Origin: Bacteroidota bacterium
GTDB taxonomy: Bacteria > Bacteroidota > Ignavibacteria > Palsa-1295
NCBI GenBank assembly: GCA_025363505.1
Contig: JANYDV010000117.1
Coordinates: 1-12,093, forward strand
Direction of reading: 5' to 3'
DNA: 12,093 nt
The notes below the pieces were generated by a model. The model saw only the letters and a program-made list of their open reading frames with translations. It was not told the DNA's origin and did not search any database. The translations under genes were made by a program, and so were the position numbers. Below are positions 1-7,537 of the stretch, piece after piece (positions within the stretch are counted from its first letter, which is position 1; every line of letters begins with the position of its first letter).

Positions 1-1
1 G

Positions 2-1171
2 ACATCCAACGGTGGACAAACCTGGAAATCACTCATTCCAAACTTAGATAATATACAGTTCTTTAGAATCTATTCTCCTGATCCCGATACAATGCTTCTC
101 ATTGGTTGGTACAAATGGTTGATTAATTCTGCTAATGGAGGGAAAACTTTTACCGAAGAAAAATATCCCTCTATTCCTGAATTTAATATAGTTAGTTATC
201 GTCACCCGAGTGATATGTATATGGTCAATAGTGAGATAGGTTATATTGTTGGCGATACTATTGTTTGGAAGACCACAGATGGCACAAAAACCTGGATTCC
301 AATAATGATATGGTCTTATAGAGGGGCGCTTATGCACAATGTTTTTTTTCCATCAGAAAAGGTCGGATTTATCTTAGGAATTTATGATATAGCGGGTGAT
401 TCAACCAGACCCTATTTTGCAGCTGACTTACTATTTAGAACACAAGATGGAGGCAAAACATGGGATACACTTCACTATGGCAATCCAAGAATTTGTCTAC
501 AACTGTATTTTTGGAATACATTAAAAGGAATGATGTTATGTAATGGCGGTGTCATTTTAAAAACTATTGATGGTGGTAATTCTTGGTATGAAGTGCCAAA
601 TCCTCCAAAAATAAATAATAAACTGGTTGACCTTGGATGTGTAAATTTTTTCAATGATCAAATAGGTTTTATTTCTGCGCAAGGCGGAAGAATTTTTATT
701 TCAACCGATGCAGGTGAGTCTTGGAAGATGGATTTGGATCTAGGGATAACTCAATTCAAAAAGTATGCATACTTATGGCGTTTTATATTTCCCGATAGTA
801 ATACTGTTATGGTGGCAGGGGTAGAAGGAATACTAAAGAAAAAAATTGATTTTAAGAAACTGTCTGTTCCTGTAGTGGAGGAGTCGCCGATTAGTAATTA
901 TTTATGGATTTCTCTTGTCCAAAACCCTGTGTCGAGTGTGCTCAAAGGGAAGTATTATTGGCATTTTTCAGAGTCAAAATCAGTATTCTTGAAAATTTAT
1001 GATATTATGGGCAGGGAGGTACGGGATGTGACACGAGACCTTCTGCCAAATACAAAAGATTCTGTTGTAGAACTTACTACAGATATTTCTTCACTTCCCA
1101 ATGGCGTATATCTTTTGGTGCTCAGTGCCGGAGGAAATGCCCGCTCAGAACGATTTGTTGTTTCGAAGTGA
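2..1171 (+). CDS. Secreted Asp-box (BNR/YCF48-like) beta-propeller protein with T9SS sorting domain, 5' partial
   Basis: The reading frame is open from base 2, so the gene starts left of the window and 389 residues are visible; the first ATG at 92 is internal. Six Asp-box motifs (S/T-x-D/N-x-G-x-T/S-W/F) recur at visible residues 1-8 (TSNGGQTW), 43-50, 91-98, 147-154 (TQDGGKTW), 188-195 (TIDGGNSW) and 234-241 (STDAGESW). This is the pattern of sialidase-like or YCF48-like propellers. Residues about 305-389 resemble a type A T9SS sorting domain: KIYDIMGREV, then LPNGVYLLVL, then a basic end (RFVVSK). By family knowledge such proteins cross the outer membrane by T9SS and are released or surface-attached. 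No catalytic residues can be assigned, so enzyme or adhesin cannot be told apart. The gene is AT-rich: four sampled 60-base lines give about 36% GC. A signal peptide would lie outside the window. Confidence 0.85.
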   Translation, partial: TSNGGQTWKSLIPNLDNIQFFRIYSPDPDTMLLIGWYKWLINSANGGKTFTEEKYPSIPEFNIVSYRHPSDMYMVNSEIGYIVGDTIVWKTTDGTKTWIPIMIWSYRGALMHNVFFPSEKVGFILGIYDIAGDSTRPYFAADLLFRTQDGGKTWDTLHYGNPRICLQLYFWNTLKGMMLCNGGVILKTIDGGNSWYEVPNPPKINNKLVDLGCVNFFNDQIGFISAQGGRIFISTDAGESWKMDLDLGITQFKKYAYLWRFIFPDSNTVMVAGVEGILKKKIDFKKLSVPVVEESPISNYLWISLVQNPVSSVLKGKYYWHFSESKSVFLKIYDIMGREVRDVTRDLLPNTKDSVVELTTDISSLPNGVYLLVLSAGGNARSERFVVSK

Positions 1172-1207
1172 GTTAGGTATTTCTAAAATATTTAAACCTT
1201 TTCCCAC

Positions 1208-1238
1208 TTAGCTTGTCTCCTATGGTAAGAGACACTAA
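1208..1238 (+). other. Possible RNA hairpin abutting the start codon at 1238
   Basis: TGTCTC (1214-1219) and GAGACA (1229-1234) are perfect inverted repeats around a 9-base loop. The outer TTAG (1208-1211) pairs with CTAA (1235-1238) after a 2-base bulge. The last base of the 3' arm is the A of the ATG at 1238. No U-tract follows, so it is not a standard terminator. It could affect initiation, or could mean that the ATG at 1250 is the real start. The stem is short and its function is a guess. Confidence 0.3.
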
Positions 1239-2839
1239 TGCATATCGTTATGCGAAGAATTTTTTATTCGGTGGTTATTGTACAGTTGCTTGCTTCGGCT
1301 GCATTTGCTCAGTCTGTTAATACCAATATTATTGGTGGTGTAGTGTTTGATGGTGAGCCGTATCTTGCCGTTAATCCCATTAATCAGAATAATATGGTAG
1401 TGGCTTGGATGTCGGAGGTCATTGCTGATAAGGTCGTTGGTATACGCACCAAACGAACAACTGATGGTGGCGCAAGTTGGACCGATCAAAACATTTTACC
1501 GCATTTTGGTACACTTTGGCACTCGGCTGATGTCTCAATGGCATTTACCAATACAGGTACATTGTATATCTGTTATATCGATTATCGACAATCACCCGAT
1601 TCAGGCGGAATTTATGTAGCACGGTCTACGGATGGTGGTGCCAGTTGGGGTGCGCCGGTTAAATCATTTTCTATAAATGATGTCCCCGAAAAGCGACCGA
1701 TCGACCGTCCGTGGCTCGTTGTTGATCGCTCTCCTTCAAGCAGTCAAGGTACATTATATATCACGACCAAACCCGCCCCTTGGGTTCTGCCGCCAAACAG
1801 ACCCTACTTCAAACGCTCGACCGATAGCGGGCAGACATGGTCTGCAATTGTTGCACTTGATAACGACCCTTATCCTGTCGGCAACCTCATCCCTGCTCCA
1901 ATGGCATCTCCAACGGTAACAAGCGATGGTAAGTTTGCGGTGGTCTATCCCAGCTATCAAGTCGGGAAACCTGTACGATATGTGTTCGCTGGCTCGGGTG
2001 ATCTCGGAAATACATTTTCACGCTCTATTGTAATTGAAGCTAATTCTCATCCGATCCAAGGCGATACGCTTTCAAAACTTGGCTATCATCTGGTTGCTGA
2101 CCCAAATGATAGCAAACGTCTGGCATTTATTGCGCCAACAGATTTAAGCGGCGATTGGGATGTGATGCTTATTACATCGGCTGATGGCGGTAACACCTGG
2201 GGTGCACCGGTTCGAGTAAATGATGATCAATTGCAAAACGGCGTTTGGCAAGATCTGGTATGGTGTAATTACGACCAAAAAGGAAATCTCGTTGCCGCTT
2301 GGCGCGATAGAAGGAACGGAGTCGGAAATGGGTATTCATCAGCAGCCGATATTTATTTTGCAATCTCGAAAGACAATGGCAAAACGGTTGGAAAAAATAT
2401 TCGTCTCTCGAATGTGACAGTACCATACAATCAGGTACTCAATGGTGCGGGCAACGATTTCCAATGTGTCGATGTCGTCGGTGATAGCCTTTGCTGCGTG
2501 TGGGGGGATATGCGGAACGGTAAATTAAGTATATACTTCGTGAAAGCTGCTGTGAGTGATGGAATTGCTTCAGTACATCGAGTAAATCAAGAAGAATCTT
2601 TGGAAATATTTCCGACGACCGTTACTACATCTTTCAAGTGTTCTTTCCCACCTACAAACGAAAAAATCACATGTAACCTTGCCGATATGAGGGGTAATAC
2701 GTTTACAATAGAACCGGAGTTCACTACGGAGTCATCGTGTGTTTGCAAAATATCAAAAGAAATACCTTCGGGTCTTTACATAGTGCAAATTTCAATTGGT
2801 AATAGTATTATTCGTAAGAAAATTTCTATTATTCGGTAA
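1238..2839 (+). CDS. Secreted sialidase-like Asp-box beta-propeller protein with T9SS sorting domain
   Basis: This 533-residue protein begins with a signal peptide: Met-Arg-Arg, a hydrophobic stretch (about residues 8-22) and cleavage near AFAQ (residues 22-25). The Met at residue 5 (base 1250) is an equally good start and gives a more typical signal peptide; neither has a Shine-Dalgarno sequence. Asp-boxes lie at residues 74-81 (TTDGGASW), 130-137 (STDGGASW), 194-201 (STDSGQTW) and 314-321 (SADGGNTW), with degenerate copies near 252-260 and 377-383, so a six-bladed sialidase-type fold is likely. Further family-like pieces are RPWLVVDRS (157-165) and AWRDRRNG (354-361). Residues about 445-533 form a T9SS type A sorting domain ending in SGLYIVQISIGN and a basic tail. 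I cannot identify a full sialidase active site, so the substrate is unknown. The gene follows the other T9SS protein after 66 bases. The sorting-domain part is much AT-richer than the propeller part and holds several cysteines (468, 479, 501, 503). Confidence 0.87.
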   Translation: MHIVMRRIFYSVVIVQLLASAAFAQSVNTNIIGGVVFDGEPYLAVNPINQNNMVVAWMSEVIADKVVGIRTKRTTDGGASWTDQNILPHFGTLWHSADVSMAFTNTGTLYICYIDYRQSPDSGGIYVARSTDGGASWGAPVKSFSINDVPEKRPIDRPWLVVDRSPSSSQGTLYITTKPAPWVLPPNRPYFKRSTDSGQTWSAIVALDNDPYPVGNLIPAPMASPTVTSDGKFAVVYPSYQVGKPVRYVFAGSGDLGNTFSRSIVIEANSHPIQGDTLSKLGYHLVADPNDSKRLAFIAPTDLSGDWDVMLITSADGGNTWGAPVRVNDDQLQNGVWQDLVWCNYDQKGNLVAAWRDRRNGVGNGYSSAADIYFAISKDNGKTVGKNIRLSNVTVPYNQVLNGAGNDFQCVDVVGDSLCCVWGDMRNGKLSIYFVKAAVSDGIASVHRVNQEESLEIFPTTVTTSFKCSFPPTNEKITCNLADMRGNTFTIEPEFTTESSCVCKISKEIPSGLYIVQISIGNSIIRKKISIIR

Positions 2840-2876
2840 TAGCACCCTTCGTCAAAAAATATTTCTCGGAATAAGG

Positions 2877-2905
2877 TTGGCTTGAGCAAAGTACTCGTAA
2901 ATTTG
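2877..2905 (+). promoter_or_regulatory. Bacteroidota-type promoter upstream of purN
   Basis: TAAATTTG at 2898-2905 matches the Bacteroidota -7 consensus TAnnTTTG perfectly. A TTG at 2877-2879 lies 18 bases upstream, within the usual distance of the -33 element. Transcription would begin near 2910, leaving about 24 bases before the GTG start at 2934. It probably drives purN-purH and perhaps the mre genes. The call rests on motif match alone. Confidence 0.5.
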
Positions 2906-2933
2906 TATTTTCCGGTTTAGTTAAATCATACTT

Positions 2934-3566
2934 GTGGCATTACGCTTAGCGATCTTTGCTTCGGGCAGGGGCTCGAACCTTCTTGCAATTTACAATGCGG
3001 TCCGACGGCATGAACTGTCCGGAATCGAGTTGGTGCTTGTGCTTTCGAATAATTCGAAATCTGAAGCATTAGCATTTGCTTTCGAGAACAATATTAGTGC
3101 TGTTCATTGCTCGCAAATTAGTGTTGGTGGTGACGCACTGCAGTACGAACAGACATTGCTAACAATACTTTCGGAGCATCGAATTGATCTCATTGCACTC
3201 GCGGGCTATATGAAGAAAATTCCGAAGGTCGTGATCACCGCTTATGAAGGAAAGGTGTTGAACCTGCATCCCTCATTGTTGCCTGAGTTTGGCGGAGAAG
3301 GAATGTTCGGACTCAATGTTCATCGGGCAGTATTACATTCAGGGCAGTCTGTTAGTGGTATGACAATACATTTTGTCGAAAATGATTATGATGCCGGGAA
3401 GATCATTCTGCAAGAACGTTGTCCTGTGTTTCCGGAGGATACCCCGGAAACATTGTCGAAACGTGTCTTAGCATTAGAGCATCATGGTTACCCAAAAGCG
3501 TTACAAATTGTAGCAAACCAAATAGAACAATCTCATTCTCAAGAATCGAATGGAGCATCTCGTTAA
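2934..3566 (+). CDS. purN: Phosphoribosylglycinamide formyltransferase (GAR transformylase 1)
   Basis: PurN transfers a formyl group from 10-formyltetrahydrofolate to glycinamide ribonucleotide, the third step of de novo purine synthesis, in the cytoplasm. The 210-residue length is usual. The N-terminal phosphate-binding motif ASGRGSN is at residues 9-15. The catalytic set matches the E. coli Asn-His-Asp triad: Asn110 and His112 in LNLHPSLLP, and Asp153 in NDYDAG. The FGGEGMFGLNVH segment (119-130) is the longer variant I associate with Bacteroidota, where E. coli has a shorter loop. The start is a GTG, chosen because translation from it runs directly into the first beta strand (ALRLAIFASG) with no leftover residues. 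It follows a good promoter by about 30 bases. Its 3' end overlaps purH by 17 bases, which suggests translational coupling. Confidence 0.97.
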   Translation: MALRLAIFASGRGSNLLAIYNAVRRHELSGIELVLVLSNNSKSEALAFAFENNISAVHCSQISVGGDALQYEQTLLTILSEHRIDLIALAGYMKKIPKVVITAYEGKVLNLHPSLLPEFGGEGMFGLNVHRAVLHSGQSVSGMTIHFVENDYDAGKIILQERCPVFPEDTPETLSKRVLALEHHGYPKALQIVANQIEQSHSQESNGASR

Positions 3567-5085
3567 AATAAAAACAGCTGTGCTATCGGTCTCCGATAAA
3601 AGTGGATTAAAAGAATTAGCCCAAGTGCTGACCGATCATCACGTGGAGCTATACTCGACCGGTGGGACAGAAAAATTCTTATCCGAGAATGGCTTTCTCG
3701 TTAAGAATATTTCTGAACTGACAAATTTTCCCGAAATGATGGACGGTCGTGTCAAAACGCTGCACCCCTCTGTTCATGGGGGGTTGCTCTATCGCCGTGA
3801 TGATCCAGTCCATATTGTGCAGGCAACAGAGCATAAGATTAAAGCCATTGACTTGCTCGTGGTCAATCTCTATCCTTTTGAAGCAACTGTTGCAAAGAAA
3901 GATTCGACACACGAAGAAATTGTCGAGAATATTGACATCGGAGGACCGGCAATGCTCCGAAGTGCGGGGAAAAATTACGAGTCAGTATCGTTACTGACTT
4001 CACCATCGCAATATCCCCAGTTTATCCAAAATCTTTCAGAGCATCAAGGTTCAACAGACTCGGTAATGCGTTTACGTCTCGCCGCCGAAGGCTTTGAGCA
4101 CGTTGCGAATTATGATCGTTCAATTTCAAATTATTTTCTCGGCTACACCGGTGCGAGACTTCGTTATGGCGAGAACCCACACCAGAATGCGCTTGTCAGC
4201 GGATCAATGCTTCGTGACCTATATCATCAGCTATGGGGGAAAGAACTTTCATTTAATAATTATCTTGATGCTTCTGCATCGCTTGAAATTATTTCTGAGT
4301 TTTTAGAGAGTCCAACAACGGTTGTTGGAATCATCAAACATACCAACCCGTGCGGCATAGCTGAGGGCGCAACTGTTCTCGATGCATTCGAACGTGCGTT
4401 CAAAACCGACACCGAAAGTCCGTTCGGTGGGATAATTGTAATGAATAAGACCCTGACCTTAGAACTTGCGGTACGATTGAACGAATTTTTCTCTGAGGTT
4501 ATTTTAGCACCTAAATATGAGAGCGAAGCACTCGAACTCCTGAAAAAGAAAAAAGACCGTCGTTTGTTAACCTATTCCCCGGAAAAACTTCAAACAGCAA
4601 TGTCGCTGGAAAAGCAGTCACGGTCAATATTGGGAGGGTCTCTAACGCAAGACCGTGATAATACACTCTTTGCCACTGACGATCTCAGTTCGGTTACCAA
4701 GAGAGAGGCTTCGAAGAGCGAGTTGAATGGATTATTATTTGCTTGGAAAATTTGTAAGCACGTTAAAAGCAATGCAATTGTTTATGCGCGTGTTGATAAC
4801 GGCTATGCCCATACGATCGGTATTGGCGGCGGGCAGACCTCTCGTGTGGCTTCAAGCAGAATTGCGGTCGCAAACGCGAAGCGGTTTGGACATCAGCTGG
4901 AGCAATCTCTGGTTGCCAGTGATGCTTTTTTCCCGTTTGCTGACGGACTTCTTGAGGCAGCCGATGCCGGCGCGGTAGCAATCATCCAACCGGGTGGCTC
5001 GATTCGCGACCCGGAAGTGATAGCCGCTGCTGAAGAACGAGGTATTTCTTTAGTAATGACCGGGATGCGCCATTTTAAGCATTAA
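3550..5085 (+). CDS. purH: Bifunctional AICAR formyltransferase / IMP cyclohydrolase
   Basis: PurH catalyses the last two steps of de novo IMP synthesis: formylation of AICAR with 10-formyltetrahydrofolate, then ring closure of FAICAR. The 511 residues match the family. The N-terminal IMP cyclohydrolase (MGS-like) domain, about residues 5-150, shows SVSDKSGL (13-20), YSTGGT (35-40) and the DGRVKTLHPSVHGG block (65-78). The C-terminal transformylase domain shows RYGENPHQNA (205-214) and the catalytic Lys263-His264 in KHTNPCGIA. The ATG at 3550 lies inside purN, with a 17-base overlap. No in-frame start lies between it and the conserved KIKTAVLSVSD segment, so this start is firm. With purN it forms a purine pair, followed after 46 bases by mreB in the same direction. 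No terminator hairpin is visible in between, so co-transcription with the mre genes is possible. Confidence 0.98.
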   Translation: MEHLVKIKTAVLSVSDKSGLKELAQVLTDHHVELYSTGGTEKFLSENGFLVKNISELTNFPEMMDGRVKTLHPSVHGGLLYRRDDPVHIVQATEHKIKAIDLLVVNLYPFEATVAKKDSTHEEIVENIDIGGPAMLRSAGKNYESVSLLTSPSQYPQFIQNLSEHQGSTDSVMRLRLAAEGFEHVANYDRSISNYFLGYTGARLRYGENPHQNALVSGSMLRDLYHQLWGKELSFNNYLDASASLEIISEFLESPTTVVGIIKHTNPCGIAEGATVLDAFERAFKTDTESPFGGIIVMNKTLTLELAVRLNEFFSEVILAPKYESEALELLKKKKDRRLLTYSPEKLQTAMSLEKQSRSILGGSLTQDRDNTLFATDDLSSVTKREASKSELNGLLFAWKICKHVKSNAIVYARVDNGYAHTIGIGGGQTSRVASSRIAVANAKRFGHQLEQSLVASDAFFPFADGLLEAADAGAVAIIQPGGSIRDPEVIAAAEERGISLVMTGMRHFKH

Positions 5086-5086
5086 T

Positions 5087-5108
5087 TCTGTTCACAAAAT
5101 CTGTTCAC
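5087..5108. repeat. Short direct repeat TCTGTTCAC upstream of mreB
   Basis: The 9-mer TCTGTTCAC occurs at 5087-5095 and again at 5100-5108, with 13 bases from start to start, in the 46-base gap between purH and mreB. An AT-rich run (TATATTATAGGG, 5116-5127) follows just before the mreB start. The arrangement could be an operator next to a promoter, but no known regulator motif is recognised and chance is possible. Confidence 0.3.
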
Positions 5109-5131
5109 CCATTTTTATATTATAGGGACGA

Positions 5132-6151
5132 ATGTTGAATATTTTCAGCGCTGATATTGCCATCGACCTTGGTACTGCCAATACCCTCATTTACATGAAG
5201 GGCAAGGGGATCGTGCTCAATGAACCGTCGATCGTTGCGTATGATACCACTACAAAAAAAATCATTGCCGTTGGTCGCGAAGCACAAGCGATGCTTGGCA
5301 GAACCCATCGTGACATCCAGACAATACGCCCGATGAAAGATGGTGTTATTGCTGATTTTGAAATTGCTGAAGGTATGCTTCGATCACTTATTCGTAAGTG
5401 CCACCCGTCATGGTTGCCATCACGCAGAATTGTGATCAGCGTACCGAGCGGAATAACCGAAGTAGAAAAACGAGCAGTTCGTGACAGTGCCGAGCACGCC
5501 GGTGCCAAAGAAGTGCATCTTATATATGAGCCAATGGCTGCAGCAATTGGTATCGGACTTGATGTTGAAGCGGCGGTTGGTAATATTATTATTGATATTG
5601 GTGGCGGTACTACAGAAATTGCTGTTATCGCTCTCAGCGGAATTGTCAATCAGGAATCACTACGTACAGCAGGTGATGAATTAACTGATGCAGTGATGTT
5701 GTTTTTCAAGAAGAATTTTAATATGTTGATCGGTGAGCGTACTGCGGAGTTGATCAAATGCCAAGTCGGGTCTGCAATGCCGCTTGAAGAAGAATTGATG
5801 GTCGAAGTGAAGGGTCGTGATCTTGTTGCCGGTATTCCTAAAACCATCGAAGTTTCGAGTGTTGAAGTCCGGGATGCTCTTGCTGAACCTGTTAATCAGA
5901 TCGTTGAAGCTGTTAAACGTAGTCTCGAACGCACACCGCCGGAGCTTTCTGCTGATATTCTTGATCGTGGTATGATGCTTTCGGGCGGAGGAGCTCTGTT
6001 AAAAGGCTTGGACGAACGCCTTCGTCTCGAAACAAATTTGCCGGTTCACGTTGCCGATGATCCATTGACAGCGGTAGTACGTGGTGCCGGAAAAGTTGTA
6101 GATGATATTCCGAAATACATGAAAGTGCTGATTAAGAGCAAGCGTTATTAA
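5132..6151 (+). CDS. mreB: Rod shape-determining protein MreB (bacterial actin)
   Basis: MreB forms membrane-bound filaments that direct lateral cell-wall synthesis and give rod shape. The 339-residue length is typical. All actin-fold motifs are present: phosphate 1 DLGTANT (12-18), the strongly conserved GIVLNEPSIVA (26-36), the ATPase glutamate at 133 in IYEPMAAAIG, phosphate 2 DIGGGTTEIAV (155-165) and the adenosine motif LSGGGALLKGLDERL (283-297). The N-terminal MLNIFSADIAIDLGT agrees with family starts, so the ATG at 5132 is accepted; no Shine-Dalgarno is seen. mreC follows after 25 bases and mreD next, the standard partner set of the elongasome. The purH-mreB junction is, from memory, common in Bacteroidota. 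Confidence 0.98.
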   Translation: MLNIFSADIAIDLGTANTLIYMKGKGIVLNEPSIVAYDTTTKKIIAVGREAQAMLGRTHRDIQTIRPMKDGVIADFEIAEGMLRSLIRKCHPSWLPSRRIVISVPSGITEVEKRAVRDSAEHAGAKEVHLIYEPMAAAIGIGLDVEAAVGNIIIDIGGGTTEIAVIALSGIVNQESLRTAGDELTDAVMLFFKKNFNMLIGERTAELIKCQVGSAMPLEEELMVEVKGRDLVAGIPKTIEVSSVEVRDALAEPVNQIVEAVKRSLERTPPELSADILDRGMMLSGGGALLKGLDERLRLETNLPVHVADDPLTAVVRGAGKVVDDIPKYMKVLIKSKRY

Positions 6152-6176
6152 CACTCGTTTGTGAACCATCACCCGA

Positions 6177-7046
6177 ATGCGCCGCTTATTACAACTGTTT
6201 ATTCTGTTTAAAGAATATGTCGTATTGACGGTGTTGGTGTTGTGTTCATTTTTGTTTATGGCGTTCTCCAAAACATCAGAAATTCAGCCGCTTCGAGCAA
6301 TCACGACATTGATTGTTGGTTCATTGCAATCAACCGGTTCTTGGTTGCCCAACCCCTTCGCTATTTCACGCGAAAACAATGCATTACGGGATAGAAATAT
6401 TCTCCTGACTTCCGAACTTGCTTCACTCCGAAAAGCAAAAGGTGAAAACGCTGAACTTCGCAATATGCTGGGTCTTAAACTACAACCTGGTTGGAAAGTA
6501 ATCGCTGCAGATATTGTTGGAAAGACGACGATCGGTGACCGGAATATGCTTACACTTTCTCTCGGTGAAGCAAATGGCATTGAACGTGGAATGCCGGTGA
6601 TTACCGATGGAGGTCTTGTAGGAAGGGTGTTTGCGACCAGCAATGGTTTTGCAATAGCAGAAGGATTATTTAATCCTAGTCTTCGTATCGCAGTAAAAAT
6701 GACCCGCACAAGAGTTGACGGAATGCTTGCATGGGAAGGGGGCGATGAATTAGTAGTGAGAAACATACCAAAAGCACTTGATGTACAAGTCGGAGATCTG
6801 GTTGTGACCAGTGAATATTCGACACTGTTTCCTTCGGATGTTCCTGTCGGGTCTGTCGTTCGTATCGAACCTGAGCCGAACTCATTGTTTCGTAAAGTAT
6901 ATTTGGTACCTGTTGCACATCCGCTGAAAGTGGAGCATTGTTTTGTTGTTTTGAAAGATCCAAAAATCGAACATGAGAAGGTTCTGCTTCAAACCAAGGT
7001 GAGCGAAGAGCTCAATAAACCTGTGAAGAAAGTAGGGAAGCCATAG
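6177..7046 (+). CDS. mreC: Rod shape-determining protein MreC
   Basis: MreC is a bitopic inner-membrane protein whose periplasmic part connects MreB and MreD to the cell-wall synthases. The 289 residues show a short cytoplasmic N-terminus, one membrane helix (about 13-30), a heptad-like coiled-coil region (about 65-100, rich in Leu, Glu, Arg and Asn) and a beta-rich domain (about 105-262). Family motifs include LSLGEANGIERGMPV (127-141), the GGLVGRV segment (145-151) and YSTLFPSDVPVGSV (214-227), which matches the family's FP-x-G-I-P-V-G pattern. A charged, Lys-rich tail (263-289) follows the fold. The start at 6177 places the basic residues directly before the helix. One base separates its stop from the mreD start, so the two are surely co-transcribed. 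Confidence 0.95.
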   Translation: MRRLLQLFILFKEYVVLTVLVLCSFLFMAFSKTSEIQPLRAITTLIVGSLQSTGSWLPNPFAISRENNALRDRNILLTSELASLRKAKGENAELRNMLGLKLQPGWKVIAADIVGKTTIGDRNMLTLSLGEANGIERGMPVITDGGLVGRVFATSNGFAIAEGLFNPSLRIAVKMTRTRVDGMLAWEGGDELVVRNIPKALDVQVGDLVVTSEYSTLFPSDVPVGSVVRIEPEPNSLFRKVYLVPVAHPLKVEHCFVVLKDPKIEHEKVLLQTKVSEELNKPVKKVGKP

Positions 7047-7047
7047 C

Positions 7048-7530
7048 GTGCGCTATTTGATAGAAATCGCAGTAGCGTTATTGGCGATGATATTACAAGT
7101 CGTCGTTGGTAATTTTGTATCTATTGTGGGAGCCACTCCTGATCTGGTGCTGATTTATCTCATCTGGGTGGTTCTTCGTCGGGGTCAGCTACATGCCGAG
7201 CTTGTCGGCTTTGTTCTTGGTTTGTTTCTTGATGTACTTTCAAGTGGTACACCCGGTGCGCATGCACTTTCCTATACGATTGTCGGCTTTCTCCTTGGAT
7301 ATTTTTTTAATGAAGATCAGATCGAACAGCGCCTTCGCAATTGGCCGTTCTTACTCTTTGTATTTGTCGGCTCGGTTGTGAATAATTTGATTTATTATTT
7401 CCTTTTTACGCAGGGTACCGGAATCAATTTTATTGACTATGCAACAATGCGCGGTGGTTTGGTAACGATATATACGACCATTGTCGCTGTTGTGCCGATG
7501 TTCTATCAGACGCGAAGACCATTATATTAA
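7048..7530 (+). CDS. mreD: Rod shape-determining protein MreD
   Basis: MreD is a small integral membrane partner of MreB and MreC in the elongation complex. The 160-residue protein has about six hydrophobic segments (near 4-22, 32-46, 50-66, 71-87, 99-121 and 133-153). It carries the family signature GLFLDVLSSGTPGAHALSY (58-76). The start is a GTG one base after the mreC stop; the next Met is too far in to leave the first helix intact. No mrdA (penicillin-binding protein 2) or rodA gene follows, although these often come next in this cluster. gpmA begins 7 bases after the stop. Sequence divergence is normal for this family, so the call depends on topology, signature and position together. Confidence 0.93.
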   Translation: MRYLIEIAVALLAMILQVVVGNFVSIVGATPDLVLIYLIWVVLRRGQLHAELVGFVLGLFLDVLSSGTPGAHALSYTIVGFLLGYFFNEDQIEQRLRNWPFLLFVFVGSVVNNLIYYFLFTQGTGINFIDYATMRGGLVTIYTTIVAVVPMFYQTRRPLY

Positions 7531-7537
7531 TACCGCA

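Noticed and set aside
92..94. ATG at 92 as the start of the first gene
   Set aside because: The frame is open to the window edge and the upstream residues contain a full Asp-box (TSNGGQTW), so this Met is internal.
5191..5649. A 152-codon open frame on the - strand inside mreB
   Set aside because: Ile/Ser/Pro-rich shadow of a strongly conserved gene; no family resemblance.
6284..6766. A 160-codon open frame on the - strand inside mreC
   Set aside because: Shadow of mreC with no start context or motifs of its own.
7481..7537. N-terminal extension of gpmA by 19 residues
   Set aside because: The extra residues overlap the end of mreD, are unlike any phosphoglycerate mutase, and the ATG at 7538 gives the standard start just before LLRHGE.
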